Shown: positions 14,538-23,790, numbered from the stretch's first letter. The stretch: 37,442 nucleotides of DNA from Pedosphaera sp. (GCA_028293325.1 JAQGPA010000041.1:1-37442), one strand, 5' to 3'. A program made the numbers and translations. Notes: generated by a model not told the origin, from the letters alone.

Positions 14538-16970
14538 ATGAAATTCGTGATCCGCCATGGCGGCCTCTGCTTGCTGCTCCTGTTGTACTGGCTGCCCGCT
14601 GCCCCGGCACAATCGGCATTGGATCGGGTTGCCCAGATTGTCGTGACGAACATTGGTCCGCCCGCCGTCAGCGAAGATTTGGTCCGGGCCAACATTCACG
14701 TCAAGGTGGGCGCGCCCTATGTCCGCACCAGCATCGATGACGATGTGCGGAACCTCTACGCGACCGGTTACTTCTATAATATCCAGGTGCTGGACAAATT
14801 GAGTCCCGAGGGGGTGGTCCTGACTTACATCCTCGAAGGCAAGCCCAAGCTGACCAACATCAAGTTTGAAGGGAACACCAAATTCAGCAACGAGAAGCTG
14901 CTCAAAAAGGTGACCTCCAAAATCGGCGATCCGCTGGACGAGCTGAAACTTTTTTCCGACAGCCAGGAAATTGAAAAGATGTACCAGAAGTCCGGTTACC
15001 CGCGCACGACGGTGAAGTACGTCTTGAACAACGTTGACGAAGCGGCCGGGCGCGCGGGGGTGACGTTTGAGATCAAGGAAAGCACCAAGATTAAAATTGT
15101 GGAGGTGGATTTCACCGGCGCTCATGCCTTCAGCCAAAAAAAGTTGCGCCATGTCATCAAAACCCGCAAGCACTGGTCCCTCTCCTGGCTGACTCGCAGC
15201 GGCATTTTCAAGGAAGACCAGTTTGAGGATGACAAGGAAACGCTGGCCGACTTTTACCGCAGCCGCGGCTACATTGATTTTGAAATCCGGGACATCCGGA
15301 TCACCAATCCCACGCCCCGGAAGATGAAGATCGAATTCGTCATTGACGAGGGCAACATCTATAAGGTGGGGTCGGTCAAGATCGAGGGTAATACCCTGTT
15401 CAGCACCAACGAGATTGTTCACGGGTTGATTGCCCAGCATGAGCGCAACCGTTCCAAGACGAAGATTGGCGAACATGGATTGGAGGCGGATACCGGCATG
15501 ACGTTCACCCCGCAGGCGCTGGACAACGATATTCAGGCCATCCAGGATTTTTACGGTTCCAAGGGTTACATCGATGTGAACCAGGGCGGCAATCTCCGGG
15601 TCAACCGGATTCCGAATACCGAGACCGGCACCATGGACCTGGATTACCATATTGATTCAGGCGCTAAATCGTACATTGAAAAAATCGTCATCAAGGGCAA
15701 TGCCAAGACGAAGGACAAGGTGATCCGCCGCGAGTTGGCCGTCTCGCCCGGCGATGTGTTCGATATGGTGCGCGTCCGGTTGAGCAAAAACCGTTTGGAG
15801 GGGTTGGATTACTTTGAGAAGGTGGATACGAAGATCGAGCCGACCGTGGTGCCGAATCGTAAGGATTTGATTGTGGGAGTGGATGAAAAATCGACGGGCC
15901 AGTTCACGTTCGGTGCCGGGTTTAACACGGTGGACAGCCTGCTTGGTTTTGCCGAAATCAGCCAATCGAACTTCGACCTGTTCAAGCCGCCTTATTTCAC
16001 CGGTGGCGGCCAGAAATTCCGGTTGCGTGTGCAATTGGGCACCCAGCGTCAGGATTATTTGGTCTCCTTCGTGGAGCCCTGGTTTCTGAATCGGAAGCTT
16101 TCCCTGAGCGTCGACTTGTATCACTCCGTCCTCAACTTCCAGAGCGCGGACAATTTATATGATGAAACGCGCACCGGCGCCCGGTTCGGATTGACGCGGG
16201 CCTTGGGGAGTGAATCTTTGATTGGCAACGTCAGCTACAACGTGGAAAACATCGGGATCATCAATGTCAGCACCAACGCGCCCAACACCATTTTGCGCGA
16301 CTCCGGCAACACGCTGTTGCAACGGTTCGGGGCGGGCCTGGCCTGGGATACGCGCAATAACACCGAGTTATCGAACAAAGGACAGCGCACCGAGGTTTCC
16401 GGTGAAATAACCCAGGGCGACCGGAGTTTTTTCAAACTGCGCTTGCGGAGCGCGTGGTATTTCAAAGGCTTCGCGCCGGGGCATGTGCTGGAAGTGGTGG
16501 GCCGTGCCGAGGTGGCGGAGCGGTTGTCCAGTCAGGATGTGCCGTTTTTTGATCGCAACTATCTGGGCGGGCAAAATGACCTGCGCGGTTACGATTACCG
16601 CGGCGTCGGGCCGCGGGAGGTAACCCAGGACGGAATTACATTCGAGCCAATCGGCGGTGATACCACCTGGTTTGGATCTTTGGAGTACAGCGTGCCGGTG
16701 ATTTCGCGGCTGCGATTTGCGGCATTTTTTGATGTTGGCAACGTTTCCGCGCGGCCGTTTAGTTTTAGTGGCACGGACGTATTTAACAAGAATGGCACTG
16801 TAGCTGGCAATACCGGCACCTATTCCGACAACTGGGGCCTGGGACTGCGATTGGACATCCCGCACCTGGGGCCGTTGCGGCTGGACTACGGCATTCCGCT
16901 CCATCATGATCGATTTAACAGCAACTCCGGGAAGTTCCAATTTGGTGTTGGTTTTTCCCGCCCGTTTTGA
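14538..16970 (+). CDS. bamA: Outer-membrane protein assembly factor BamA
   Basis: 810 residues. A signal peptide (1-24, cleaved after APA) is followed by five POTRA-type repeats with recognisable starts such as IKFEGNTKFSNEKL, VDFTGAHAFSQKKL, VKIEGNTLFSTNEI and IVIKGNAKTKDKVIRREL. The C-terminal half is a 16-strand beta-barrel of the Omp85 family with the VRGF-like motif LRGYDYRGVGPR and a terminal Phe (FGVGFSRPF). It folds and inserts beta-barrel proteins into the outer membrane. The start lies 3 bp after dnaB, an unusual neighbour, while skp follows downstream as in many diderms. Translation may be coupled to dnaB because no separate promoter space exists. Confidence 0.96.
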   Translation: MKFVIRHGGLCLLLLLYWLPAAPAQSALDRVAQIVVTNIGPPAVSEDLVRANIHVKVGAPYVRTSIDDDVRNLYATGYFYNIQVLDKLSPEGVVLTYILEGKPKLTNIKFEGNTKFSNEKLLKKVTSKIGDPLDELKLFSDSQEIEKMYQKSGYPRTTVKYVLNNVDEAAGRAGVTFEIKESTKIKIVEVDFTGAHAFSQKKLRHVIKTRKHWSLSWLTRSGIFKEDQFEDDKETLADFYRSRGYIDFEIRDIRITNPTPRKMKIEFVIDEGNIYKVGSVKIEGNTLFSTNEIVHGLIAQHERNRSKTKIGEHGLEADTGMTFTPQALDNDIQAIQDFYGSKGYIDVNQGGNLRVNRIPNTETGTMDLDYHIDSGAKSYIEKIVIKGNAKTKDKVIRRELAVSPGDVFDMVRVRLSKNRLEGLDYFEKVDTKIEPTVVPNRKDLIVGVDEKSTGQFTFGAGFNTVDSLLGFAEISQSNFDLFKPPYFTGGGQKFRLRVQLGTQRQDYLVSFVEPWFLNRKLSLSVDLYHSVLNFQSADNLYDETRTGARFGLTRALGSESLIGNVSYNVENIGIINVSTNAPNTILRDSGNTLLQRFGAGLAWDTRNNTELSNKGQRTEVSGEITQGDRSFFKLRLRSAWYFKGFAPGHVLEVVGRAEVAERLSSQDVPFFDRNYLGGQNDLRGYDYRGVGPREVTQDGITFEPIGGDTTWFGSLEYSVPVISRLRFAAFFDVGNVSARPFSFSGTDVFNKNGTVAGNTGTYSDNWGLGLRLDIPHLGPLRLDYGIPLHHDRFNSNSGKFQFGVGFSRPF

Positions 16971-17002
16971 TAATCCAAAGAGCTTGGGAATTTAATTACA
17001 AC

Positions 17003-17635
17003 ATGAAGACTATTTTAAAGCGAATTTTGCCGGTGTGCATGCTGGTTACACTGATGACGTTATCGGCCGCGGCGCAGGGCCGGATTGGAACCATCGATTT
17101 GCGCAAGGTGTTTGAAGATTATTGGAAGCGCCAGCGGGCCGAAGCCGCCTTGAAGGAACACGGCGCGGAACTGGACAAGCAGTACAAATCCTACTTGGAG
17201 GATTACAACAAGACCAACGACGATTATAAAAAGTTGCTGGAGGCGGCCAATGATCAATCGGTCACGCTCGAGGAACGGGAAAAACGCAAAAGCGCGGCTG
17301 AGACAAAGCTGGTCGAGATCAAGAGCAGCGAGAACAGCATTCGTCAATTTCAAGCCAAGGCGCAGGAAGACCTCGGTTTGCAACAGAAGCGGATGCGCGA
17401 CACGATCCTACAGGAGATCCGCACGGCCATCAATGCCAAGGCCAAGGTCGGTGGCTATTCACTGGTCATCGATATAGCCGGGGAAACCGTTAATAACACT
17501 CCCGTGGTTCTTTTTTCCAATGGCGACAATGATTTGACTGACACGATTCTGGCGCAACTCAACGCCGGAGCACCGCCGGTCACCCCAACTGAAACGCCTG
17601 CCGAGCCCGCCAAGACGCCCGACAAGAAAAAGTAA
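17003..17635 (+). CDS. skp: Periplasmic chaperone Skp/OmpH-like
   Basis: 210 residues. The signal peptide (cleaved after residue 24, SAAA/QG) is followed by GRIGTIDLRKVFEDYWKRQRAEAAL, the classic OmpH start. A long charged coiled-coil arm and a return beta segment (GGYSLVIDIAGETVNNTPVVLFSNGDNDLT) come next. The last 25 residues are a Pro/Thr/Ala/Lys tail not found in E. coli Skp (161 residues), which accounts for part of the extra length. Skp holds unfolded outer-membrane proteins in the periplasm for BamA. An in-frame ATG at 16967 overlaps bamA but would put 12 residues before the signal peptide, so ATG 17003 was chosen. Confidence 0.9.
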   Translation: MKTILKRILPVCMLVTLMTLSAAAQGRIGTIDLRKVFEDYWKRQRAEAALKEHGAELDKQYKSYLEDYNKTNDDYKKLLEAANDQSVTLEEREKRKSAAETKLVEIKSSENSIRQFQAKAQEDLGLQQKRMRDTILQEIRTAINAKAKVGGYSLVIDIAGETVNNTPVVLFSNGDNDLTDTILAQLNAGAPPVTPTETPAEPAKTPDKKK

Positions 17636-17654
17636 GCGGCGGACGGATGAGTGA

Positions 17655-17671
17655 GCGGGGGAGGTCCCCGC
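17655..17671. terminator. Hairpin between convergent skp and aldo/keto reductase genes
   Basis: GCGGGG-GAGGT-CCCCGC is a perfect 6-bp GC stem in the 51-bp gap between the two stop codons. It has no T-run on either side, so it could be a weak bidirectional terminator or an RNA 3'-end stabiliser. Confidence 0.4.
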
Positions 17672-17686
17672 GCAACTGCTGGTGGC

Positions 17687-18868
17687 TTATTCCTGGCTGA
17701 GCCGTTGTTTCGGTGTGTCGAGCAGCATTTGATGCGCTTCGCGCAGGACGCCGGGAATTTTTTCAGCAAACGGACTGCGACTCAAACAAGCCTCAAGTTT
17801 TAGCTTGGGCAACTTCGCTGCGTTCTCACCCGGAAACCAGTGCTCGCCCTGACCGAGAAGGTTGTAACGCATCTTCCCCCAGCCAACAAGATCCAGGGAC
17901 TTGGCATAGGTCCAGAGGCGGAGAATTTCCGACACATTGATCTCGCCCGGAACCGCCAGGTAATCCGGCAATCCCTCCGACCAGCGGCGACACCAATCGG
18001 CTCCCAAGACGTTTTCCATCTCTGCGCGGAGCCGTTTTTCAATCGGCCCAATGGTGGCGGGGATATTGTCGTAATATTGCAACGCCTTGATGTGTTCATC
18101 AAAGTCACCAGGTTGGGCGGCGCCGCAACTCAGCGTGTGCACCTCGGGGCGGGCGAGACAATAAAGGTCGTTAAAGATGATGGGCGAAAGCGGCGCGCAC
18201 AGATCCACGAGTTTTCGCGGCGGATCATAAAGTTTTCCGCCTTTATCGTTGGGGCTGATGATAAAAACGCCCATGTCCCGCTGGCGGGCGGCCTGGACGG
18301 CGGCCCAGTTCAGGTCATTGACGAAATACCAGTGGAGGTTGACGTAATCAAATTCATTGGTGGCAATCGCATCAAGGATGATATCCGTGGTGGCGTGGGT
18401 GGAAAAGCCCAGGAACCGGATGCGGCCTTCCCGTTGCAATTTCCGCGCGGCGGCAACACAACCGTTTTTCTTGAGTGCAAAGTCAAAAAGCTGCCGGTTA
18501 TTGATGCCATGCAGTCCGAGCAGATCAACATGGTCCAGCTTGAGATACTTCATCGACTGGTCAAAAGTCTTCAGGAAATCTTCCGCTCGCTGCATGGGCG
18601 CGATCTTGGTCTGAACAATAATTTTGTCCCGGGGTAAAGTGGGGAGGACGGCGCCCAACTGCATTTCCGAGCTGCCATAACCGCGGGCGGTTTCGATGTG
18701 GTTGATGCCCAATTCGATGGCGCGATGGATGGTGGCCTCAAGATTCTCCTGGTTGGCGCGGGGGATGTCACCCGGGGCCACGTCCTGCCATTTAAACTGG
18801 TAACGCATGCCGCCACAGGAGATGATGGGCATGGACAGTTCGGTGCGGCCAAAGCGACGATATTTCAT
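17687..18868 (-). CDS. Aldo/keto reductase with a degenerate C-terminal ferredoxin-like tail
   Basis: 393 residues from [14 protein letters not shown]. The TIM-barrel reductase signature is intact: [15 protein letters not shown] (Glu59 in place of the usual Asp, Tyr64), QTKIAP (Lys88), DLLGLHGIN (His120). It should reduce carbonyl compounds with NADPH. The subfamily normally ends with a 4Fe-4S motif of the type C-x2-C-x2-C-x3-CP. Here the aligned tail reads [22 protein letters not shown], keeping one Cys and the IP...L..H frame but missing the other cysteines. The frame extends upstream to 18946 but without family sequence; the FGRTELS start was preferred. Confidence 0.88.
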   Translation of the reverse strand: MKYRRFGRTELSMPIISCGGMRYQFKWQDVAPGDIPRANQENLEATIHRAIELGINHIETARGYGSSEMQLGAVLPTLPRDKIIVQTKIAPMQRAEDFLKTFDQSMKYLKLDHVDLLGLHGINNRQLFDFALKKNGCVAAARKLQREGRIRFLGFSTHATTDIILDAIATNEFDYVNLHWYFVNDLNWAAVQAARQRDMGVFIISPNDKGGKLYDPPRKLVDLCAPLSPIIFNDLYCLARPEVHTLSCGAAQPGDFDEHIKALQYYDNIPATIGPIEKRLRAEMENVLGADWCRRWSEGLPDYLAVPGEINVSEILRLWTYAKSLDLVGWGKMRYNLLGQGEHWFPGENAAKLPKLKLEACLSRSPFAEKIPGVLREAHQMLLDTPKQRLSQE

Positions 18869-18953
18869 GTGCGGCAAGTATGGCACAGAATTCGCATCCC
18901 GCAAAGGGGGACCGCAGGCCGGGGTGGGGATAAAATGAATTTCCAAAGGGGCG

Positions 18954-18982
18954 TTGACATGCTCAGTGACAATGACTAATGT
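18954..18982 (+). promoter_or_regulatory. Sigma-70-type promoter of the coiled-coil protein gene
   Basis: A perfect -35 box TTGACA (18954-18959) is followed after exactly 17 bp by TAATGT (18977-18982). The downstream start codon is at 19015, leaving a leader of about 25 nt. This is one of the best promoter matches in the window. Confidence 0.6.
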
Positions 18983-19014
18983 TTGGGAGAAATCAACTTG
19001 ATTAAGAGAACGCC

Positions 19015-19767
19015 ATGTTTCTGAAAATTAGTTTAATTGTCGCAATAATTGCAGGTTTGGCTGTTGCCGGTCTGAATTTTGTGGTCGTCAAGGAAAAGAT
19101 CACCACCACCCTCGCCGAGCGCGACAAAAACGCCGCAGATCGTGACACGGAAGCAGGTTTAAAGAGAAAGGCCGAGAAATTGGCCAAGGATACCCAAGTC
19201 ACCCTGGACAAGACCAAGGTGGAACTCACCTCGACTAAGGAAGAGCGAGACACCGCCGTGGCCACCGCGGAGGACCTAACCAAGAAGGCCGCACAGCTTG
19301 CGGACACTCTGAAGAAAACCCAGCTGGATCGAGACACCGCCGCGAATGAACTGGCTGCTTGGAAGGCTTTTGGAATTCCCATTGAGAATATCAAGGCGAC
19401 ACTGGCGTCACTGAAGTCGGTTACCGAGGAGCGCGATGCCATCAATCAGGAAAAGAAGATTTTGTTCGCCGCCAATGTTAAGTTAAAAAACGAACTGGCA
19501 GGTTATAAGGATCCGGAAACCGCCGTGGAATTGCCGGTTGGCCTGAAGGGCCGGGTGCTGGTGGCCGATCCCAAGTATGATTTTGTGGTGCTGGACATCG
19601 GCGAGAAATCGGGTGTCCTGGAACGGGGCCAGATGCTGGTCAATCGCAATGGCAAACTCGTTGCCAAGGTGAAGATCACGAGCGTTCAACCGGACCGCTG
19701 CATCGCCAACGTAATGCCGGGTTGGAAACTTTCCGACGTAATGGAAGGCGACCAGGTCATCTACTAA
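19015..19767 (+). CDS. Membrane-anchored coiled-coil protein, function unknown
   Basis: 250 residues. A hydrophobic N-terminal helix (about 3-24) would anchor it in the inner membrane. A long Lys/Glu/Thr-rich coiled coil follows (about 25-165). The C-terminal beta-rich domain (about 175-250: [46 protein letters not shown]) resembles the small beta-barrel seen at the end of FlgT-like and MreC-like proteins; that is a pattern-based guess. The gene has its own promoter, and a mini-lipoprotein gene starts 10 bp after its stop, so the two probably work together in the envelope. Proteins of this layout recur in Verrucomicrobiota without a known role. Confidence 0.75.
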   Translation: MFLKISLIVAIIAGLAVAGLNFVVVKEKITTTLAERDKNAADRDTEAGLKRKAEKLAKDTQVTLDKTKVELTSTKEERDTAVATAEDLTKKAAQLADTLKKTQLDRDTAANELAAWKAFGIPIENIKATLASLKSVTEERDAINQEKKILFAANVKLKNELAGYKDPETAVELPVGLKGRVLVADPKYDFVVLDIGEKSGVLERGQMLVNRNGKLVAKVKITSVQPDRCIANVMPGWKLSDVMEGDQVIY

Positions 19768-19777
19768 TTTGAAGTCA

Positions 19778-19960
19778 ATGAAAACCATTCGCAACTCATG
19801 GCTCTGGCTCGCGCTGCTTTGCGCAGTCCTCGCACTGGGTTGCGCAGGTTGCACCACCACGGAGGCGGACAATGCTTCCCCACGTCCTTGGAACTCCCCG
19901 GAAGGCTGGCAGGGCGGTGCCTTGGGCGGCGCGCTTGGTAACAGGGGCGGCGGTTACTAA
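19778..19960 (+). CDS. Small RPWN-motif lipoprotein
   Basis: 60 residues. An Arg-containing signal peptide with a hydrophobic core ends in LALGCAGC, giving a lipobox-like cysteine at about residue 25 or 28. The mature peptide is only about 33 residues and carries RPWNSPEGWQGG and a Gly-rich tail. A TTG at 19769 is in frame and could be an alternative start; ATG 19778 was chosen. It follows the coiled-coil gene by 10 bp. The RPWN-x-P-x-GW motif is familiar from small verrucomicrobial lipoproteins, but no function is known to me. Confidence 0.72.
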   Translation: MKTIRNSWLWLALLCAVLALGCAGCTTTEADNASPRPWNSPEGWQGGALGGALGNRGGGY

Positions 19961-20007
19961 AGTCGGTTTTCTTCCAGACTGAAGGCGGGCTTCTCTTCTC
20001 CTTCCAA

Positions 20008-21573
20008 CTACTTGGCTACCTCGATGCAGCGTGTCTCGCGGATCACCGTGATCTTAATCTGGCCGGGATATTGGAGTTCCTCCTCGATCTTTAGGGCGAC
20101 GTTGCGCGCGAGCGCGTAGGCCTGCTCGTCCGTGACTTGATCCGGTTGGACCAAAACACGCAATTCCCGGCCCGCCTGAACGGCGAAACATTTTTCCACG
20201 CCCGGGAAGGCGAGCGCAATTTTCTCAAGGTCTTCGACCCGCTTCAGATACGTGGCCATGCTTTCCGAGCGTGCGCCAGGTCGGGAGGCGCTGATGGCAT
20301 CGGCGGCGCTGACCAGAATTCCCCACGGCCCAACGGGCGGCACATCATTGTGGTGCGAAGCCACGCCATTGACCACGGCTTCGGATTCTCCATGGCGTTT
20401 GACCAAGTCCGCGCCCACCACGGCATGCGGTCCTTCGATCTCGTGATTGACCGCTTTGCCGATATCGTGCAGGAGCCCGGCACGCTTGGCGGTGGTGATA
20501 TCCAGGCCCAGTTCCCCGGCCATCAGGCCCATCAGATGAGCGACTTCGACCGAATGGTTGAGCACATTTTGCGAGTAGCTGCGGCGGAAATGCAGCCGGC
20601 CCAGCAGCTTGACAATTTCCGGGTGCATCGTCGGCAAGCCGGCTTGCAGCACCGCTTCTTCACCGAGGCGGACGATGGTTTCATCCATCTCTTGCGCCAC
20701 TTTGGCCACCACTTCCTCGATGCGCGTGGGGTGAATGCGGCCGTCGAGGATCAACCGGTTCATCGCTTCGCGCGCGATCTCTCGGCGCACAGGATCGAAG
20801 CCGGACAACACCACCGCATTTGGGGTGTCGTCAATCAACACGGTAATGCCTGTGGCCGCTTCAAAGGCGCGGATGTTGCGTCCATCCCGTCCGATGATGC
20901 GGCCTTTCATGTCTTCACCCTGCAACGCGATGGTCGCGGTGGTGGTTTCAAAAGTATGTTCCCCGGCGTAACGCTGGATGGCCACGCTGATGATTTGCCG
21001 GGCCTTTTCCTCGGCCTTGTCGCGCGCCTCTTCCACGATATTCCGCGCGAGCTTGCCGGCATCCTGCGATGCCTCCTGCTCAATCTCCTGCAAAAATTGT
21101 GTGCGGGCTTCCGCCTGGCTGAGATGCGAAAGGGCCTGTAATTGTTCGCGACGCAACCGGGTAAGCTGATCCAATTCCTGTTGTTGCGCTTCGAGGATTT
21201 CCGATTTCCGTTTCAGCGCTTCCTTTTGTTCCCGGAGACCTTTTTCGACCTGCACCACGCCTTCCAACTGGGTGTTGATCAGGCCTTCGCGTTCGCTGAG
21301 CCGGCGTTCCAATTCCGCCCGCTCCTGACGCCGCGCAGTAAAGGATTGTTCCGTTTGTTCGCGAATTTTGGCGGCCTCATCATTGGCGGCCAGACGGGCG
21401 TCACGCACGATGGCTTCGGCGTCGCGGCGAGCATTTTCGAGGAGGGAACGGCCATTAAGGACTTCCGCTTTTCGGGCACTGGTCTGTTTCCACCAAACCA
21501 GGAGAAAGGAAAGCACGCCGCCGGCAACGAATAAGCCGGCGCCTTCAGCAAGAATATTTGCCAACAAGATCAT
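20008..21573 (-). CDS. rny: Ribonuclease Y
   Basis: 521 residues. An N-terminal transmembrane helix (about 9-27) anchors it, a long charged coiled coil follows (about 30-200), then a KH RNA-binding domain (MKGRIIGRDGRNIRAFE...) and an HD phosphodiesterase domain with the metal-binding HD pair in LLHDIGKAVNHE. This is the main endoribonuclease that starts mRNA decay in many bacteria. The ATG (21571-21573) overlaps the stop of the cyclo-ligase gene by 4 bp, so it is the last gene of a coupled leftward operon. The frame opens further upstream to 21603 but that adds only non-family residues. Confidence 0.96.
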   Translation of the reverse strand: MILLANILAEGAGLFVAGGVLSFLLVWWKQTSARKAEVLNGRSLLENARRDAEAIVRDARLAANDEAAKIREQTEQSFTARRQERAELERRLSEREGLINTQLEGVVQVEKGLREQKEALKRKSEILEAQQQELDQLTRLRREQLQALSHLSQAEARTQFLQEIEQEASQDAGKLARNIVEEARDKAEEKARQIISVAIQRYAGEHTFETTTATIALQGEDMKGRIIGRDGRNIRAFEAATGITVLIDDTPNAVVLSGFDPVRREIAREAMNRLILDGRIHPTRIEEVVAKVAQEMDETIVRLGEEAVLQAGLPTMHPEIVKLLGRLHFRRSYSQNVLNHSVEVAHLMGLMAGELGLDITTAKRAGLLHDIGKAVNHEIEGPHAVVGADLVKRHGESEAVVNGVASHHNDVPPVGPWGILVSAADAISASRPGARSESMATYLKRVEDLEKIALAFPGVEKCFAVQAGRELRVLVQPDQVTDEQAYALARNVALKIEEELQYPGQIKITVIRETRCIEVAK

Positions 21574-22172
21574 TTCAAAACCGGGCGCGGGCTTGCAACC
21601 CATTGCCAGCGACTCGGCGTCAAGATACAGCTTAAACGAACGTCATGCGGTTCGACCGGGATTTGGCTGACCACTTGTTGGTCGAATGCCACCCCACAAG
21701 TCGGACCTTTCAGGGCGGCCAACAACTGATCGTAAAATCCCTTCCCCCGACCGAGTCGGTGTCCGCCGAGGTCAAAGGCTACCCCAGGCACGAGGATTAA
21801 GTCCAGACGGTTTAACGGGATTTTAACGCACGTCTCCTGCGGTTCGCGGATGCCGAATTGTCCATTGCGAATGTCGCGCGCGATTTCCTGGATTTGACAG
21901 GCGGCGTAGGCGTTCTTTTCGGGGTCGAAGCGGGGCAGGGCCACTGTTTTGCCTGTGGCCAGGGAGTCCCCCACCAGTTGCCAAATATCCAGCTCTTCCG
22001 GCAGGGGGGCATAGAACAGGATGGCATGGGCCTGACGCCAGATTTCCTGTTGTTCCAGCCGGGCACAGGCTGCCTGCGACGCAGCGACCCGTTCTGCCGG
22101 TGACATTTTCTTCAGCTCGGCGCGAATTTGCGCGCGCAGATTGGTCTTGGCCAGTTGGAGGACGTCGCTCAT
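21570..22172 (-). CDS. fau: 5-formyltetrahydrofolate cyclo-ligase (MTHFS)
   Basis: 200 residues. It converts 5-formyl-THF to 5,10-methenyl-THF with ATP. The basic N-terminal KTNLRAQIRAELKKMS, the FYAPLPEELDI segment and the C-terminal signature VPGVAFDLGGHRLGRGKGFYDQLL, which includes the ATP- and folate-binding loop, match the family in order and length. Its start overlaps the end of rarA by 4 bp and its end overlaps the rny start by 4 bp, so it sits in the middle of a translationally coupled three-gene operon. Confidence 0.94.
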   Translation of the reverse strand: MSDVLQLAKTNLRAQIRAELKKMSPAERVAASQAACARLEQQEIWRQAHAILFYAPLPEELDIWQLVGDSLATGKTVALPRFDPEKNAYAACQIQEIARDIRNGQFGIREPQETCVKIPLNRLDLILVPGVAFDLGGHRLGRGKGFYDQLLAALKGPTCGVAFDQQVVSQIPVEPHDVRLSCILTPSRWQWVASPRPVLK

Positions 22173-23539
22173 CGTGGTTTACGCGATTGCGCGAGCATGA
22201 CGCGCCATTTCTCCACCCGTTCCTTGATCTTTTTTTCCACGCCCTGATCGGTCGGGGCGTAATAATGTTTATCGGCGCCGAGATAATCCTGCGGCGTAAA
22301 ATGGTCCGGATGATCGTGGGCGTATTGGTAACCCTCGCCATGGCCGAGTCGCTCGGCTCCCTTGTAATGGGCATCGCGCAGATGTTCCGGCACGGCCAGC
22401 GTGCGACCGGAGCGCACATCCTCCAGTGCGGCGTCAATGGCCACGATGCTGCTGTTGCTCTTGTGCGCGGTGGCGATGTAAATGGCGGCTTCGGCAATGG
22501 GAATCCGCGCTTCGGGCCAACCGACAAATTCGGCGGTCTGATGCGCGGCATTGGCCAGCACGAGGGCCATGGGATCGGCCAAGCCAACATCTTCCGCCGC
22601 GCAGATCATTATCCGCCGCGTAATGAAGCGCGGATCTTCCCCGGCGTGAATCATCTTGGCCAGCCAATACAGGGTGGCGTCCGCATCACTGCCGCGCATG
22701 GATTTGATGAAGGCGGAAATGGTATCATAGTGCGCATCGCCATCGCCGTCGTAGACAATGGCTTTGCGCTGGATGCTTTCTTCAGCAACGGCAAGCGTGA
22801 TGTGAACGATGCCGGTTTCCGCCGGCGCCGTCGTCAGCGCGGCAATTTCCAGCGAGTTCAACGCTTTGCGGGCGTCGCCATCGGACAACTTGGCGATGTG
22901 CCGCAAGGCAGTCTCGTCCGCTGCGATCTTCATGTAACCGAGACCGCGCTCGACATCGGCCAGCGCGCGTTGCATCAGGTCGTAAAGCTCTTGTTCGGAG
23001 AGGGGGCGCAGTTCAAAAATCTGGGAGCGGGAGACGAGCGGGGAGTTGACGAAGAAAAACGGGTTGTGCGTGGTGGCGCCGATCAGGCGGATGACGCCGC
23101 TTTCCACGTCGGGCAACAACACATCCTGCTGCGCCTTGTTGAAGCGGTGGATTTCATCAATGAATAGAATGGTGGCCTGGCCCTTGTTCTCCAGGCGATT
23201 GCCGGCGGCGGAAAGTACGCGGCGCATGTCGGCCACGTTGGATTCCACACCGCTGAGACGCTCGAACTTGCTTTTAGTTTGGCGGGCGATGATTTGGGCC
23301 AGGGAGGTCTTGCCCGTGCCGGGCGGCCCGTAAAAAATGAGCGACTGAATCCGGTCCGCCTCAATGGCGCGACGCAGCAATTGACCGGGACCCAGGATAT
23401 GGGTTTGGCCGGCATATTCAGCGAGATTGCGCGGCCGCATCCGGGCGGCCAGCGGTGCATGACGCACCGATTCCGCGGGCTTTTCCGAAACGGAAGCCTC
23501 GGGCGCGGTTGGAGTTACAAACAGCTCATCTCCTGACAT
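22169..23539 (-). CDS. rarA: Replication-associated recombination protein A (RarA/MgsA AAA+ ATPase)
   Basis: 456 residues. MRPRNLAEYAGQTHILGPG starts the AAA+ module, with Walker A GPPGTGKTS, Walker B LFIDEIHRFNKAQQD and sensor 1 IGATTHNPFF. The C-terminal tetramerisation part includes GSDADATLYWLAKMIHAGEDP and ends with the YQYAHDHPDHFTPQDYL segment typical of RarA/WRNIP1. It acts at stalled replication forks. A roughly 27-residue low-complexity N-terminal extension precedes the domain. First gene of the rarA-fau-rny operon; the promoter must lie in the 511-bp divergent spacer. Confidence 0.95.
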   Translation of the reverse strand: MSGDELFVTPTAPEASVSEKPAESVRHAPLAARMRPRNLAEYAGQTHILGPGQLLRRAIEADRIQSLIFYGPPGTGKTSLAQIIARQTKSKFERLSGVESNVADMRRVLSAAGNRLENKGQATILFIDEIHRFNKAQQDVLLPDVESGVIRLIGATTHNPFFFVNSPLVSRSQIFELRPLSEQELYDLMQRALADVERGLGYMKIAADETALRHIAKLSDGDARKALNSLEIAALTTAPAETGIVHITLAVAEESIQRKAIVYDGDGDAHYDTISAFIKSMRGSDADATLYWLAKMIHAGEDPRFITRRIMICAAEDVGLADPMALVLANAAHQTAEFVGWPEARIPIAEAAIYIATAHKSNSSIVAIDAALEDVRSGRTLAVPEHLRDAHYKGAERLGHGEGYQYAHDHPDHFTPQDYLGADKHYYAPTDQGVEKKIKERVEKWRVMLAQSRKPR

Positions 23540-23781
23540 TGAAAGGAAGTTACCAGCTTGAGCGCAGTTTACAAAAAATAAAAAAAGCTTTGAAATGCCT
23601 GAAAGCGTTGTGGTGTCTCGATAAAGAAAGAAACCCCACCGTAATGCCGTGTATAACAGTTCCTTTGAACTTCTTAGGAACAGGTGGAACCCGATCGATT
23701 TCTTTCGACTTCCAGCGAAGGCCTGTCGGCCACAACCGAAATAGGGGCTCCGTGTTTTGTTAATTACGGTTCAAGGACATG

Positions 23782-23790
23782 TGTTAGAAT
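23782..23790 (+). promoter_or_regulatory. Extended -10 promoter candidate for the AsmA-like gene
   Basis: TGTTAGAAT contains TG-N-TAGAAT, a good extended -10 element. No -35 box at 17 bp is convincing. Transcription would start near 23797 and give an unusually long leader (about 254 nt) that carries the hairpins before the AsmA-like gene. Confidence 0.35.

Noticed and set aside
14199..15650. 483-codon minus-strand open frame over the end of dnaB and the start of bamA
   Set aside because: It is antisense to two clear genes and has the reversed-codon composition of a shadow frame.
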